Source: Kordia sp. TARA_039_SRF
Lineage (GTDB): Bacteria > Bacteroidota > Bacteroidia > Flavobacteriales > Flavobacteriaceae
Assembly (NCBI GenBank): GCA_006383075.2
Contig: SMNH02000001.1
Coordinates: forward strand, 186,001-250,000
DNA length: 64,000 nucleotides
Direction: 5' to 3'
Below, piece after piece: positions 44,706 to 53,053 of this stretch (position 1 is the first letter of the stretch; each line of letters opens with the position of its first letter). The position numbers and the translations under genes were made by a program. The notes beneath the pieces were generated by a model. It saw nothing but the letters and a program-made list of their open reading frames with translations. It did no database searches and was not told the origin of the DNA.

Positions 44706-45086
44706 ATGAAAACTAAAATCTTTTTACCAGTACTAGCAATGTTAAGCTTAATGTTATTTTCTTTTACAACAACTACACAAGAAGGTTCTGTAAGACAATT
44801 AGCTGATGGAAACTACCTTTTAGATAATGTATTATTAGAAGACCAAGACTTGTTTAGAATTGATGAAATGACAGAGCGTATTAGCTTTAGTGGAGAAATT
44901 AACGAAGAAACTGCTGCTCGTGGAATTTGGATTTTCCGTAACAAAACGCATGATGACAATAAGTTTACACAAAAGACTTTCATCGGATCAAGCGCACATG
45001 AACTTATGAATGCAGAAGATGTTCAAGTTGCTGAGCAATTTAGAGGAGAATTGGACGAAATGATGCACAGATACATGAACAGATAA
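44706..45086 (+). CDS. Small secreted protein, first gene of the HTTM operon
   Basis: 126 residues. Signal peptide KTKIFLPVLAMLSLMLFSFT is almost the same as that of the protein at 46957, so the two are paralogous at least in their 5' parts. The mature part is acidic, has no cysteine and no obvious motif (RQLADGNYLLDNVLLEDQD, FSGEINEETAARGIWIF). The next gene starts 21 bases later. By position it would be the exported substrate of the two following proteins, as SdpC is for SdpA/SdpB, but it lacks the Cys pair and hydrophobic hairpin of SdpC, so no homology is claimed. Confidence 0.7.
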   Translation: MKTKIFLPVLAMLSLMLFSFTTTTQEGSVRQLADGNYLLDNVLLEDQDLFRIDEMTERISFSGEINEETAARGIWIFRNKTHDDNKFTQKTFIGSSAHELMNAEDVQVAEQFRGELDEMMHRYMNR

Positions 45087-45107
45087 ACAATACAAATGTT
45101 TAGTATC

Positions 45108-45692
45108 ATGAATCCGTTCAAAAATACCTTTGTGTGTATTACGTTAGTTTCAATTCAATTGTTCAGCATCATCACCGTCAATGTTGAAGGTTTGTTGGGC
45201 GACTACGAAATGATGTCTGACAAAGAAGACACACAGGTAGAAAAGGATGTAAAAATAGGGTCTGCTTTACGTAGCAGCCCTATTTTTAAAACCTATGCCA
45301 ATTACACAGGAACCGACACAAGTTATGGTTTCTTCTCACCAAATGTAGGAAGCGAATTTGTACTATCGTTTGCAGTTTTAGACTCTGACGGAAAGTTACT
45401 CGGAGAACACCAAACTCCAACAAGCTTACAACAAAAAGAAAGCAAAGTACGCTTCAACCTCTGTACATTTCCTATGATGGACAAAATTATGATGGAAGAA
45501 CCAAACGAACTATTTGATGATTATTTTGAAGTAATGATGCATCAAATAGCAGAAAACATCAAAAAGTCGTATAAAACAGGATATAAAGTTGTTTCTGAAA
45601 TTTACATTCACCAACCAGCAACCATTGAACAAACGTTGGAAGGAAAAACAGAAAAACTCATCCTATTAGAACGCTACACATTTCGATTTTAA
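45108..45692 (+). CDS. SdpA-like / DUF5819-like membrane-anchored protein, tentative
   Basis: 194 residues from the ATG at 45108 (ATG at 45096 also in frame, four residues longer). One N-terminal hydrophobic segment (FVCITLVSIQLFSIITVNV), then a soluble domain whose first block YTGTDTSYGFFSPNV (66-80) resembles the aromatic 'W/YGFF-x-P/T-N' motif seen in proteins encoded beside HTTM membrane proteins, including SdpA. The remainder (RFNLCTFPMMDKIMMEEPNELFDDYFEVMMH) is acidic with many Met. It lies 21 bases from both neighbours. The assignment rests on operon position and one motif. Confidence 0.6.
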   Translation: MNPFKNTFVCITLVSIQLFSIITVNVEGLLGDYEMMSDKEDTQVEKDVKIGSALRSSPIFKTYANYTGTDTSYGFFSPNVGSEFVLSFAVLDSDGKLLGEHQTPTSLQQKESKVRFNLCTFPMMDKIMMEEPNELFDDYFEVMMHQIAENIKKSYKTGYKVVSEIYIHQPATIEQTLEGKTEKLILLERYTFRF

Positions 45693-45713
45693 AAAATACC
45701 ATAACCACAAGCC

Positions 45714-46688
45714 ATGAACATCTCACGCAAAACCATCGCATCAAAAATACAGTTGTTTTTCTTTCAAGAAGACAATACCAAAGGCACATTTATTGCTTTT
45801 TTCAGAATAGGGACGAGTGTTTTTATCTTAATTCACCTGTTGAGTATTATTCTTGATTTTACCAAACTATTCGGTAAATATGGCATTATACCGTATGATA
45901 TTCGAGAGTTTATACTGCCAGAAGAAATGGTGTCTTTTACGCAAATCATTACCTTTTTTGAAGGCTATGGAATACCCGAAGGCATCACAATTACCTGTCT
46001 TCTCACACTATTCATAGTATCCGTAATTGCGTTAATGATAGGATTTTGCACACGATTTTCAGCACTTACAACACTCATCCTGTACAAATCAATTTACGCA
46101 GGAACTTACATTTACGGAATTGACGGATTTGTGGTAACGTCGTTATTTTATCTTGTAATTTTCCCTTCAGGATACTATTTATCCGTAGACAATCTTCTTT
46201 TCAAAAAAAGAAGTCGCAAAAACTTAAACGCAACACTCTTTAAACGCTTATTACAAATCAACGTATGCTTGGTGTATTTCTTTGCAGGAATATCGAAAGC
46301 GACAGGAATTACATGGTGGAATGGTGAAGCCATGTGGAAGTCGATCAACTTATGGAGTGCCAACAACGTTTTTAATTTTGACTTTACTTGGCTTGCCGAA
46401 AACTCATACATACTTGTCATATTAGGTTGGGGCGTATTAGCAATTGAAATCCTCTATCCAGTTTTTATCTGGAGCAAAAAAACTAGAAAATTTTGGTTAA
46501 TGGGAACCTTGCTCATGCACATTGGTATCGGAATTCTGTTAGAACTATACTTCTTTGCTGCCTTTATGATGTTTTGGAACATCACCGCATTTTACATAGA
46601 CAAACCAATTGATATAAAACAATTAGTGGCAGGATTTACCTTTTCCAAACCGAAACCAAAAATTTCACAAGTGCCTGTTGAAGTGTAG
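45714..46688 (+). CDS. HTTM-domain membrane protein (SdpB/vitamin K-dependent carboxylase-like)
   Basis: 324 residues with about seven to eight transmembrane segments (for example FFRIGTSVFILIHLLSIIL, GVLAIEILYPVFIW, LLMHIGIGILLELYFFAAF). The core LLQINVCLVYFFAGISKATGITWWNGEAMW at ~178-207 is the diagnostic HTTM block with its Lys and Trp-Trp. HTTM proteins include gamma-glutamyl carboxylase and the Bacillus SdpB, which matures the SdpC toxin; the length is close to that of SdpB (~323). The three-gene unit small secreted protein - membrane-anchored protein - HTTM protein parallels sdp operons. Activity on the 44706 product is inference. Confidence 0.85.
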   Translation: MNISRKTIASKIQLFFFQEDNTKGTFIAFFRIGTSVFILIHLLSIILDFTKLFGKYGIIPYDIREFILPEEMVSFTQIITFFEGYGIPEGITITCLLTLFIVSVIALMIGFCTRFSALTTLILYKSIYAGTYIYGIDGFVVTSLFYLVIFPSGYYLSVDNLLFKKRSRKNLNATLFKRLLQINVCLVYFFAGISKATGITWWNGEAMWKSINLWSANNVFNFDFTWLAENSYILVILGWGVLAIEILYPVFIWSKKTRKFWLMGTLLMHIGIGILLELYFFAAFMMFWNITAFYIDKPIDIKQLVAGFTFSKPKPKISQVPVEV

Positions 46689-46814
46689 CATATAAACAAT
46701 TCGGTGTATTGCATTACAAAACTGGAGTCAACCCTTCAGTTTCAACAATCAAAAAATAAAAAACTCAAATAGTAGTATGTAAGCAACTGCCCATATACAC
46801 TATGGATAACCAAG

Positions 46815-46842
46815 AATATCACCTCTTTTACTCAGAGTGATA
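46815..46842. promoter_or_regulatory. Degenerate half-sites upstream of the 46957 gene
   Basis: AATATCAC (46815-46822) and GTGATA (46837-46842) are pieces of the palindrome at 42398. TATATTGA (46850-46857) just after could be a weak -7 box. The gap 46689-46956 holds no other gene. Confidence 0.3.
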
Positions 46843-46879
46843 CAGACACTATATTGATCAAAAACAAAGAAAACCATAC

Positions 46880-46922
46880 AGGCGGAAACTGAAAAGCCTT
46901 AATATTTAAAATAGAGTAGGTA
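46880..46922 (+). promoter_or_regulatory. Conserved leader element, copy F (upstream of the 46957 gene)
   Basis: Stem AGGC/GCCT around loop GGAAACTGAAAA (46884-46895), then AGAGTAGGTA (46913-46922), 34 bases before the ATG. The 20-base stem-loop is identical to copy E. Confidence 0.6.
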
Positions 46923-46956
46923 CCAAAAACAAATAATAACCAATAAATCTTTAATT

Positions 46957-47445
46957 ATGAAAACAAAAATCTTTTTACCAGTAGTAGCGATGTTTTGCTT
47001 AATGCTAACATCTTTTACAGCACAAGCAAATTCCAAAGTTGACTCTACAGCGGAAAATACTTCTTACCATCAAGAAGTACAAAACACAGAAAATGCAATC
47101 TTTACTGACACCGTAGCAAATGCAAATGAACTAGACTCAGAAGATGCGCTTAGAATTAGAATTACTATTAGATTTAGAAGAATAGAAATAGTAATTGAGA
47201 TTGGCTTCTTTAGCATGGATGGTGGTTCAGGTGATGTAGAAGCTTTAGAAAACAGCCAATTAGATGGAAATATTGAAGGAAACAATTTAATAGTGAATGG
47301 CTTCGAAGGTGTAGATGGATCAATTATAGAGGTGTCTGAAAATCAGCCTTTTGAAACAGAAACAGGAGTCGTTGAGATTTTGCCAGGAGTTTATGAAATT
47401 AATGAAGGTAGAGCTGTTTTTAACGTACATCAAATGGGAGAGTAA
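46957..47445 (+). CDS. Small secreted protein, paralogue of the 44706 product
   Basis: 162 residues. Signal peptide KTKIFLPVVAMFCLMLTSFTAQA matches that of the 44706 protein nearly residue for residue, and the upstream element is shared too. The mature parts differ: here an acidic N-part, then an alternating basic/hydrophobic stretch (LRIRITIRFRRIEIVIEIGF, ~67-86) followed by a Gly/Ser/Asp-rich segment and a beta-rich end. This charged amphipathic strand could insert in membranes or form a beta structure; function unknown. A long-stem terminator-like hairpin follows at 47469. Confidence 0.65.
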   Translation: MKTKIFLPVVAMFCLMLTSFTAQANSKVDSTAENTSYHQEVQNTENAIFTDTVANANELDSEDALRIRITIRFRRIEIVIEIGFFSMDGGSGDVEALENSQLDGNIEGNNLIVNGFEGVDGSIIEVSENQPFETETGVVEILPGVYEINEGRAVFNVHQMGE

Positions 47446-47468
47446 TACATAGCTCTCTACTATTCAAT

Positions 47469-47551
47469 AATAAAGCTAGATACTCTGAATTTGAAGTAAA
47501 GACTTTCAATCATATTGTATCTCAAACTAGAAGTATCTGGCTTTATTTTTC
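47469..47551 (+). terminator. Long-stem terminator-like hairpin
   Basis: AATAAAGCTAGATACT (47469-47484) pairs with AGTATCTGGCTTTATT (47532-47547), 16 bp with one G:T, followed by TTTT. The loop of 47 nt is unusually long. The remaining gap to 47740 shows nothing. Confidence 0.6.
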
Positions 47552-47739
47552 TATAAAATCTTGTAAACAAAGTAAAAAATAGAAGCCAATAAATAAGCTA
47601 GCAGAATCAACTTAATAAAAAGTCAGTGCTGAACAACAAAAAATAGCAAACGCTCTTTTTCGAGGTTTTGCATGCCAAATTCTAGCTAAAAAAAGAATTC
47701 AACAAATAGAAAAAACACAAAAAAATAACACGATTCCAC

Positions 47740-50409
47740 ATGAAAAAAAGTATGCTCATATTATACTTTTTGCTATTCGCTGCTACAACCATGGCGCAAA
47801 ACATCGCCTTTGAAATAAAAGGTGCGGTTAGCGGCGTAATGGATAGCATTCCGTTGGAATCTGCCACGATATATCTACAAAACAACAAAGACAATTCGCT
47901 GATAAAATACACAACTTCCAATCGTAAAGGCGAATTTACACTGAGCGGAAACACAGCCTACAAAGAAGCCACGCTGTTTGTGTCGTATGTTGGAAGTAAA
48001 ACCTTTTCCAAGAAAATTTCACTGCAATCTAAAATCAGCCTAAAACCTATTTATTTAGAAAATAGTTCTATGCTCGATGCCGTGATGATTGAATCTACTT
48101 TACCAGTGACCATCAAACAAGACACGCTCGAATTTGACCCAAAATCATTCAAAACCAAACGAAATGCAAGTGTGGAAGATTTCATCAAAAAACTTCCAGG
48201 CGTTCAAGTCGATTTTGATGGAAACATCACCGTTAACGGCGTGCGCGTGAATAAAATATTGGTCAACGGACGCCCTTTTTTCCCCAACGATCCTACGATG
48301 GCAACACAAAATTTGACCAAAGAAATCATTGAAAAATTGCAAATTACCGACTCCAAATCAAACTCAGAAATCTTCACAGGAGAAATGGCAAGCGGCGATG
48401 CAAAAACCATCAATTTGGTCATCAAAGAAGAAAACAACAAAGGTGCTTTTGGAAAACTTTCCGCGGGTATGGGCGATACTGGTCGTTATGAATTGGCAGG
48501 AAATTACAATCGCTTTAACAATCAGCGGAATCTCAGTTTTATGGGAACAGGCAACAACATCAATGCGCCCAATGTGGGTTTTGGAACGAAAGGAATCCGG
48601 ACTTCACAAAAAATGGGTGTTTCTTACAATGAAGACTTAGGGAAATTCAGCTCATTATCGGTAAATTACATGTATGCAGATGCAGAACTCGAAAACAGAA
48701 AAACTCAATTTACTGAATACATTGTCCCCGAAGCTCCGTACTTTTCAAATCTCAGCAATCGTTCTATTACGGAAAACCGAAGTCATAATATTGACCTAGA
48801 ATATCAAACGCTTTTAGGAGAAACTTTTCACCTGAATTTGCAATCAAGTTTTGCCAGTTTGCCCAGCGAAAGTAATTACAATAGCAATGCTGAAACTTTT
48901 GACGAATTTGATGAATTGATTAACACTTCAACAGTTAATTCTACGGATAAAGTCGCTCAAAAAGAATTTCGAAACACACTACATCTCACCAAAAAAATAG
49001 GCGAGCAAGGAGCTTTTGTAAAGCTTACGCTGAATCAAAATTTACGAAATCTTGATAGCGATGCCTTTGTGGCGTCCGAATTGTTATTTCTCAACTCAAA
49101 CTCAGATGATATCCTGCGAAATCAATTCACAGATACAGATGATATGAATCTTAGTTTTGACACAGGAATCACGTTTAGAGTTCCCATTTTTAAGAAAAAA
49201 ATCTTTGTCGATGTCAACTACAATTATTTCTCTCAAAAAGACGAAAGTGATAAAGCCGTTTTTGACTTCAACAGCAATCAGCAAACGTTTAGCGACTTTA
49301 ACAATATGTTGAGTTCGGACTTTACCAACCGAAATATCGCCTCTGTTCCGAGCGTGAAATTTAACTATAGAAACAAAAAAATAAATGCCTTTTTCAACCT
49401 TGATTACACGTTTAGAACTTTAGAAAATGAAGACCAATTGCGACCCGAACTCAATATAAAACGGAGCTTTGATATTTTTACCTATTCTGGAGGATTTCGC
49501 TATCGTGTCAATCGACGTTCGGTGTTCAATGCTGGCGTGCAATTAAGCAACATGATTCCGTCGTTATCACAACTGCAAACCTTTACCGATGTTACAGATC
49601 CGTTGAATATTGTACGAGGAAATCCAAACCTGCAACCGCAAAATCGCTATGCGTTTCATGTAGATTACCGCACGAATAATTTTAAAAAAGGATACGGACT
49701 TTTTGGGAAACTAAAAATGACCTTAGACAACAATCGTGTTGTGTCTAGGTATACGATTAATGACGATTTGGTACGTGAAACGACTTTTGTCAATATTGAC
49801 GGAAATTACAATTATTACGGCTATGTGGATGTGTACAAACAATTAAAATTGAGTGAATCAAGCGCTATGCGAATACGCTTGAACGGTTCTGTAAATCATA
49901 GCAAACGCATTAATTTCAACAACGATATTCGGTACGATGTCAAAACCACGATGTACACGCCGTCTCTTGGTGTGGATTTTGAGTGGCAACAATACTTTGA
50001 TATCAACGCAGATTACAATCTCAACTTTTCGCAAACGCGTTATTCTTTAGACGGTTTCAACGATGAGGAAATTACCATGCACGAGTTGAATTTATTTTCA
50101 GAAATACAAATTTTTGAGCGATTGTATTGGGAAAACAGGGTTAGATACCTCTACAATCCGAACGTTTCGGGCGATTTTGACAACTATGCTTGGTCGTGGA
50201 ATAGTGGAGTTTCATACAGTTTTTGGGACGATACAGCTAGCGTATCACTTCGAATGTACGATGTGCTCGATCAAAATATAAACACACGACGTATTGTGAC
50301 AACCGACTTTATTCAAAACACGCAAAGTCTCGTATTACAACGTTTCTTTATGCTTACGTTTGATTGGCGATTCAATTCGTTAAAGAAAAAACTACCCAAA
50401 CCCAAGTGA
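47740..50409 (+). CDS. Outer-membrane beta-barrel protein (TonB receptor-like, OMP_b-brl_3 type)
   Basis: 889 residues. Signal peptide (SMLILYFLLFAATTMAQ), a carboxypeptidase-like domain at ~22-105 (GAVSGVMDSIPLESATIYLQ), a plug-like part with FIKKLPGVQVDFDGNITVNGVRVNKILVNG near 148-178, then a large barrel ending in FMLTFDWRF and a short basic tail. This family is related to TonB receptors but lacks a classic TonB box; members are often of unknown substrate. Downstream of the two small secreted proteins on the same strand, it could export, import or display a product of that block, though it is 294 bases away behind a terminator-like hairpin. Confidence 0.88.
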   Translation: MKKSMLILYFLLFAATTMAQNIAFEIKGAVSGVMDSIPLESATIYLQNNKDNSLIKYTTSNRKGEFTLSGNTAYKEATLFVSYVGSKTFSKKISLQSKISLKPIYLENSSMLDAVMIESTLPVTIKQDTLEFDPKSFKTKRNASVEDFIKKLPGVQVDFDGNITVNGVRVNKILVNGRPFFPNDPTMATQNLTKEIIEKLQITDSKSNSEIFTGEMASGDAKTINLVIKEENNKGAFGKLSAGMGDTGRYELAGNYNRFNNQRNLSFMGTGNNINAPNVGFGTKGIRTSQKMGVSYNEDLGKFSSLSVNYMYADAELENRKTQFTEYIVPEAPYFSNLSNRSITENRSHNIDLEYQTLLGETFHLNLQSSFASLPSESNYNSNAETFDEFDELINTSTVNSTDKVAQKEFRNTLHLTKKIGEQGAFVKLTLNQNLRNLDSDAFVASELLFLNSNSDDILRNQFTDTDDMNLSFDTGITFRVPIFKKKIFVDVNYNYFSQKDESDKAVFDFNSNQQTFSDFNNMLSSDFTNRNIASVPSVKFNYRNKKINAFFNLDYTFRTLENEDQLRPELNIKRSFDIFTYSGGFRYRVNRRSVFNAGVQLSNMIPSLSQLQTFTDVTDPLNIVRGNPNLQPQNRYAFHVDYRTNNFKKGYGLFGKLKMTLDNNRVVSRYTINDDLVRETTFVNIDGNYNYYGYVDVYKQLKLSESSAMRIRLNGSVNHSKRINFNNDIRYDVKTTMYTPSLGVDFEWQQYFDINADYNLNFSQTRYSLDGFNDEEITMHELNLFSEIQIFERLYWENRVRYLYNPNVSGDFDNYAWSWNSGVSYSFWDDTASVSLRMYDVLDQNINTRRIVTTDFIQNTQSLVLQRFFMLTFDWRFNSLKKKLPKPK

Positions 50410-50420
50410 TTGATTAACGA

Positions 50421-50960
50421 TTACTTCAACTTATCTGCAAACAGCTTGCGAAGTTTTGTTAGCTTGGGCGTAATCACATAACTGCAATAACCTTGCTGTG
50501 TGTGTTGTCTGTAATAATTTTGATGTTCAGCTTCGGCCTTATAAAAAGTTTCTGCCGCAGCTAATTCGGTTACAATTGGATCATCATAATATTCAGAAAG
50601 CTCATTGATAACAGCTTCCGCTGTTTGCTTTTGTTCTTCATCATGATAAAAAATAGCCGAACGATACTGCGTGCCGACATCCGCACCTTGACGATTCAAC
50701 GTGGTAGGATCGTGTGTTGCCATAAAAATGATTAAAATTTCTTTAAAAGAAATCACAGTAGTATCAAACGTCAACTGAATTGCTTCTGCATGCCCTGTTA
50801 GTCCAGAGCAAACTTCTCTATAAGTTGGTGTTCCAGGAACAGTTCCGCCAATATATCCAGACACTATCGTTTCGACACCTTTTACTTCCTGAAAAACGGC
50901 TTCTGTACACCAAAAACAACCGCCAGCAATGGTAGCTGTTTGTATATTTTTTTGTTCCAT
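50421..50960 (-). CDS. msrA: Peptide-methionine (S)-S-oxide reductase
   Basis: 179 residues from the ATG at 50960; the frame continues nine residues upstream, but the motif position favours this start. It reduces methionine-S-sulfoxide in proteins. The active site GCFWCTE has the catalytic C15. Further family blocks are SGYIGGTVPGTPTYREVCSGLTGHAEA, DPTTLNRQGADVGTQYRS and AEAEHQNYYRQH; a resolving Cys is present in GYCSYVI. It is convergent with the barrel gene, 11 bases apart. Confidence 0.97.
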   Translation of the reverse strand: MEQKNIQTATIAGGCFWCTEAVFQEVKGVETIVSGYIGGTVPGTPTYREVCSGLTGHAEAIQLTFDTTVISFKEILIIFMATHDPTTLNRQGADVGTQYRSAIFYHDEEQKQTAEAVINELSEYYDDPIVTELAAAETFYKAEAEHQNYYRQHTQQGYCSYVITPKLTKLRKLFADKLK

Positions 50961-51218
50961 GAGGTTTTCTTTTTCAAACAAGAACACAAAGATACTGATA
51001 AAACTTTTTTCAATACGCTAAATAACACCACTGAAAATGACGAAAAGCTGTTATTTATGTACTGTTTTGTAGCCTTTTTTCTAGCCTAAAAGAAACAAAA
51101 ATAAAAAAAATTAACAGTAATTTGTCAGCAGTATTTACATTCATCTACAAAAACTATTCATTCATCGAAGTATTCTAAGTTATTGTCTAATATATAGGGT
51201 TTTGTGGAATAGAGGTGT

Positions 51219-51357
51219 TATATTTGGACTTAACTTTTTTTCATGGTTAAAGTAATTTATTGGTTATAAATTATTTCCCTTATTACCCTAAGACCCCAAA
51301 TAAGTATAACCAATTTTTGGTAAGAGAAAAGAGCCTTCGTAAGAAGGCTCTTTTTGT
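51219..51357 (+). ncRNA. Candidate orphan small transcript with terminator
   Basis: In the 605-base gap 50961-51592, TATATTTG (51219-51226) fits the -7 box and a strong hairpin AGAGCCTTC/GAAGGCTCT (51330-51351) with T tract lies ~100 bases later. In between there is only an 8-codon frame and no gene. The -33 box is poor (TTTTG only 14 bases upstream), so the promoter is doubtful. The hairpin could instead serve minus-strand transcripts. Confidence 0.35.
51328..51357. terminator. Strong hairpin terminator in the msrA - GH13 gap
   Basis: AGAGCCTTC (51330-51338), loop GTAA, GAAGGCTCT (51343-51351), with T-rich sequence on the + side and GAAAA on the other, so it can work in both directions. Confidence 0.75.
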
Positions 51358-51431
51358 TGTTTATATGTTTGCTTTTGCGAGATGAAATCTCACCTTATGT
51401 TGTTACAATTTGAAAAAATCATACAACTAAA

Positions 51432-51565
51432 AAAACTGTTTTAAAAAAGCTTTTTTCAGTTACGTCATGCTGAACTTGATTCAGCATCCCATCAAACTTT
51501 ACAATTGTTATGGGAAACCGAATCAAGTTCGGCTTGACGCGTTTTGAGCTTTCTAAAACAGTTTT
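51432..51565. repeat. 134-bp nested palindromic element (MITE-like)
   Basis: Outer arms AAAACTGTTTTA (51432-51443) and TAAAACAGTTTT (51554-51565) are exact complements. Inner arms CGTCATGCTGAACTTGATTC (from 51463) and GAATCAAGTTCGGCTTGACG (to 51540) match imperfectly, with CCCAT/ATGGG closing the loop. Same family as 18522-18601. It lies just downstream of the GH13 stop. No ORF inside. Confidence 0.75.
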
Positions 51566-51592
51566 ATATAAAATTTTTACAACAAGAATGGC

Positions 51593-53035
51593 TTACTCCG
51601 CAATCAAAATCACATACTGCCACGGTTGTAACGCCACATCTTGTCCTTCTCTAAATAGTACAGTTCCATCCGTAAGATAATCGGTGAAACTTCCTGTCAA
51701 GTCAATTTTGGTGATGACAGCTTCGTCCGATAAGTTTCCGATGTAATACACTTTTTTACCTTCTTTTTCACGTTTAAATGCCAATACTTTATCAGCTTCG
51801 CTTGTGGTTAGTTTCGTGTACGAAGCTGCATTTTTTCCACCGTGTAAAGCAACATTGGTGTTTTTAAGTGTTCCCAATTTGGCTAACAACGGCCACATTT
51901 CGCCTTTTTCTTTCGGAATTTCATCTTTTTCGAAAAACTTCAAACGATGTTTCATATCGTATTCCTGTCCCGAATATACCAATGGCATTCCTGGCGCAGC
52001 GTAAATCAACGCAGTAAAAGCTGGACTCGCTTCGCCCATACGCTCTTCAATAGTACCATTCCAAGAGTTTTCATCGTGATTGGTGACGAAATTCATTAAA
52101 ATATCATCTGCTTCATACAAGGAATCAATTTGCTGCATGCGTGCATCCCATTTGGCAACTGTTGCTTCTCCTTGCGCTACATGATTCATTACATGATGTG
52201 TGTCCCAACCATACGCCATATCAAATAAATTTCCTTTCATCAATTCAGGTTCCCAAGCTTCTGCTAGCATAAAAAGATTTTTCGTTGCACGCAATTGCGG
52301 AATCGCTTCTTCCCAAAAATCTGTCGGAACCGAACCTGCTACATCACAACGGAAACCGTCAACACCTTCTTCTGCAATCCAATATTGCATGTCTTTTATC
52401 ATTTCTTTGCGTAGTTCTTTGTTGTCGTAATTCAAATCGGCAACATCTGCCCAACCTACAGGTGTTCCGTCTTCGTTTAATGGGTCAGTAATTTCACCTT
52501 TGTCATTTTTGGTGTAGAATTCAGGATTGGTTTTTATCCACGTATGATCCCAACCTGTGTGATTTGGAACCCAATCCAAAATCACGTAAATACCGTTGTC
52601 GTGTGCTGTTTTTACCAATTCTCTAAAATCTTCAATCGTTCCAAATTCTGGATTGATTTTGGTAAAATCAGACACTGCGTAGTAACTTCCTAAATATTTT
52701 TTGCGTTCTTCTTCGTCTTCAATTTCGCTGGCAAACTTATCGCCTGTAGCTTTTCGTTTGGTTTCTGAAATTGGGAAAATTGGCATTAACCAAATTACTT
52801 TTACGCCCAATTGCTTCAGTTGTGGAATGTCTTTCGTAAATGCGTCAAACGAACCTTCTTTGGAGTATTGACGAATGTTAGCTTCGTAAATAACAGCGCT
52901 TTCCATCATATCAGCAGAAACCGCTGCGATGGTCGTTTCTTTTTCTTCTTTTGGTGTGGTATCAGCTTCTTTCTTTTTCGTTTCGCACGAGAAAAGAAAT
53001 ACTACTGACATACAGAGTAGACTTAGTTTTTTCAT
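51593..53035 (-). CDS. GH13 alpha-amylase-family lipoprotein
   Basis: 480 residues. Lipoprotein signal LSLLCMSVVFLFSC. The (beta/alpha)8 catalytic motifs are present: DWVPNHTG, nucleophile D231 (GFRCDVAG), acid/base E259 (LAEAWEP) and D321 (TNHDENSW). The enzyme should cleave alpha-1,4 glucans or oligosaccharides in the periplasm or on the surface. It is last in a run with GH31 (18 bases) and the esterase protein, within the maltose/starch cluster. The N-terminal residues 20-40 are a Lys/Glu/Thr-rich spacer. Confidence 0.93.
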   Translation of the reverse strand: MKKLSLLCMSVVFLFSCETKKKEADTTPKEEKETTIAAVSADMMESAVIYEANIRQYSKEGSFDAFTKDIPQLKQLGVKVIWLMPIFPISETKRKATGDKFASEIEDEEERKKYLGSYYAVSDFTKINPEFGTIEDFRELVKTAHDNGIYVILDWVPNHTGWDHTWIKTNPEFYTKNDKGEITDPLNEDGTPVGWADVADLNYDNKELRKEMIKDMQYWIAEEGVDGFRCDVAGSVPTDFWEEAIPQLRATKNLFMLAEAWEPELMKGNLFDMAYGWDTHHVMNHVAQGEATVAKWDARMQQIDSLYEADDILMNFVTNHDENSWNGTIEERMGEASPAFTALIYAAPGMPLVYSGQEYDMKHRLKFFEKDEIPKEKGEMWPLLAKLGTLKNTNVALHGGKNAASYTKLTTSEADKVLAFKREKEGKKVYYIGNLSDEAVITKIDLTGSFTDYLTDGTVLFREGQDVALQPWQYVILIAE

Positions 53036-53053
53036 TGGTATTTGTGTTAATTT

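Noticed and set aside
44706-45086. Calling this protein SdpC
   Set aside because: There is no cysteine pair and no long hydrophobic hairpin; only gene order is similar.
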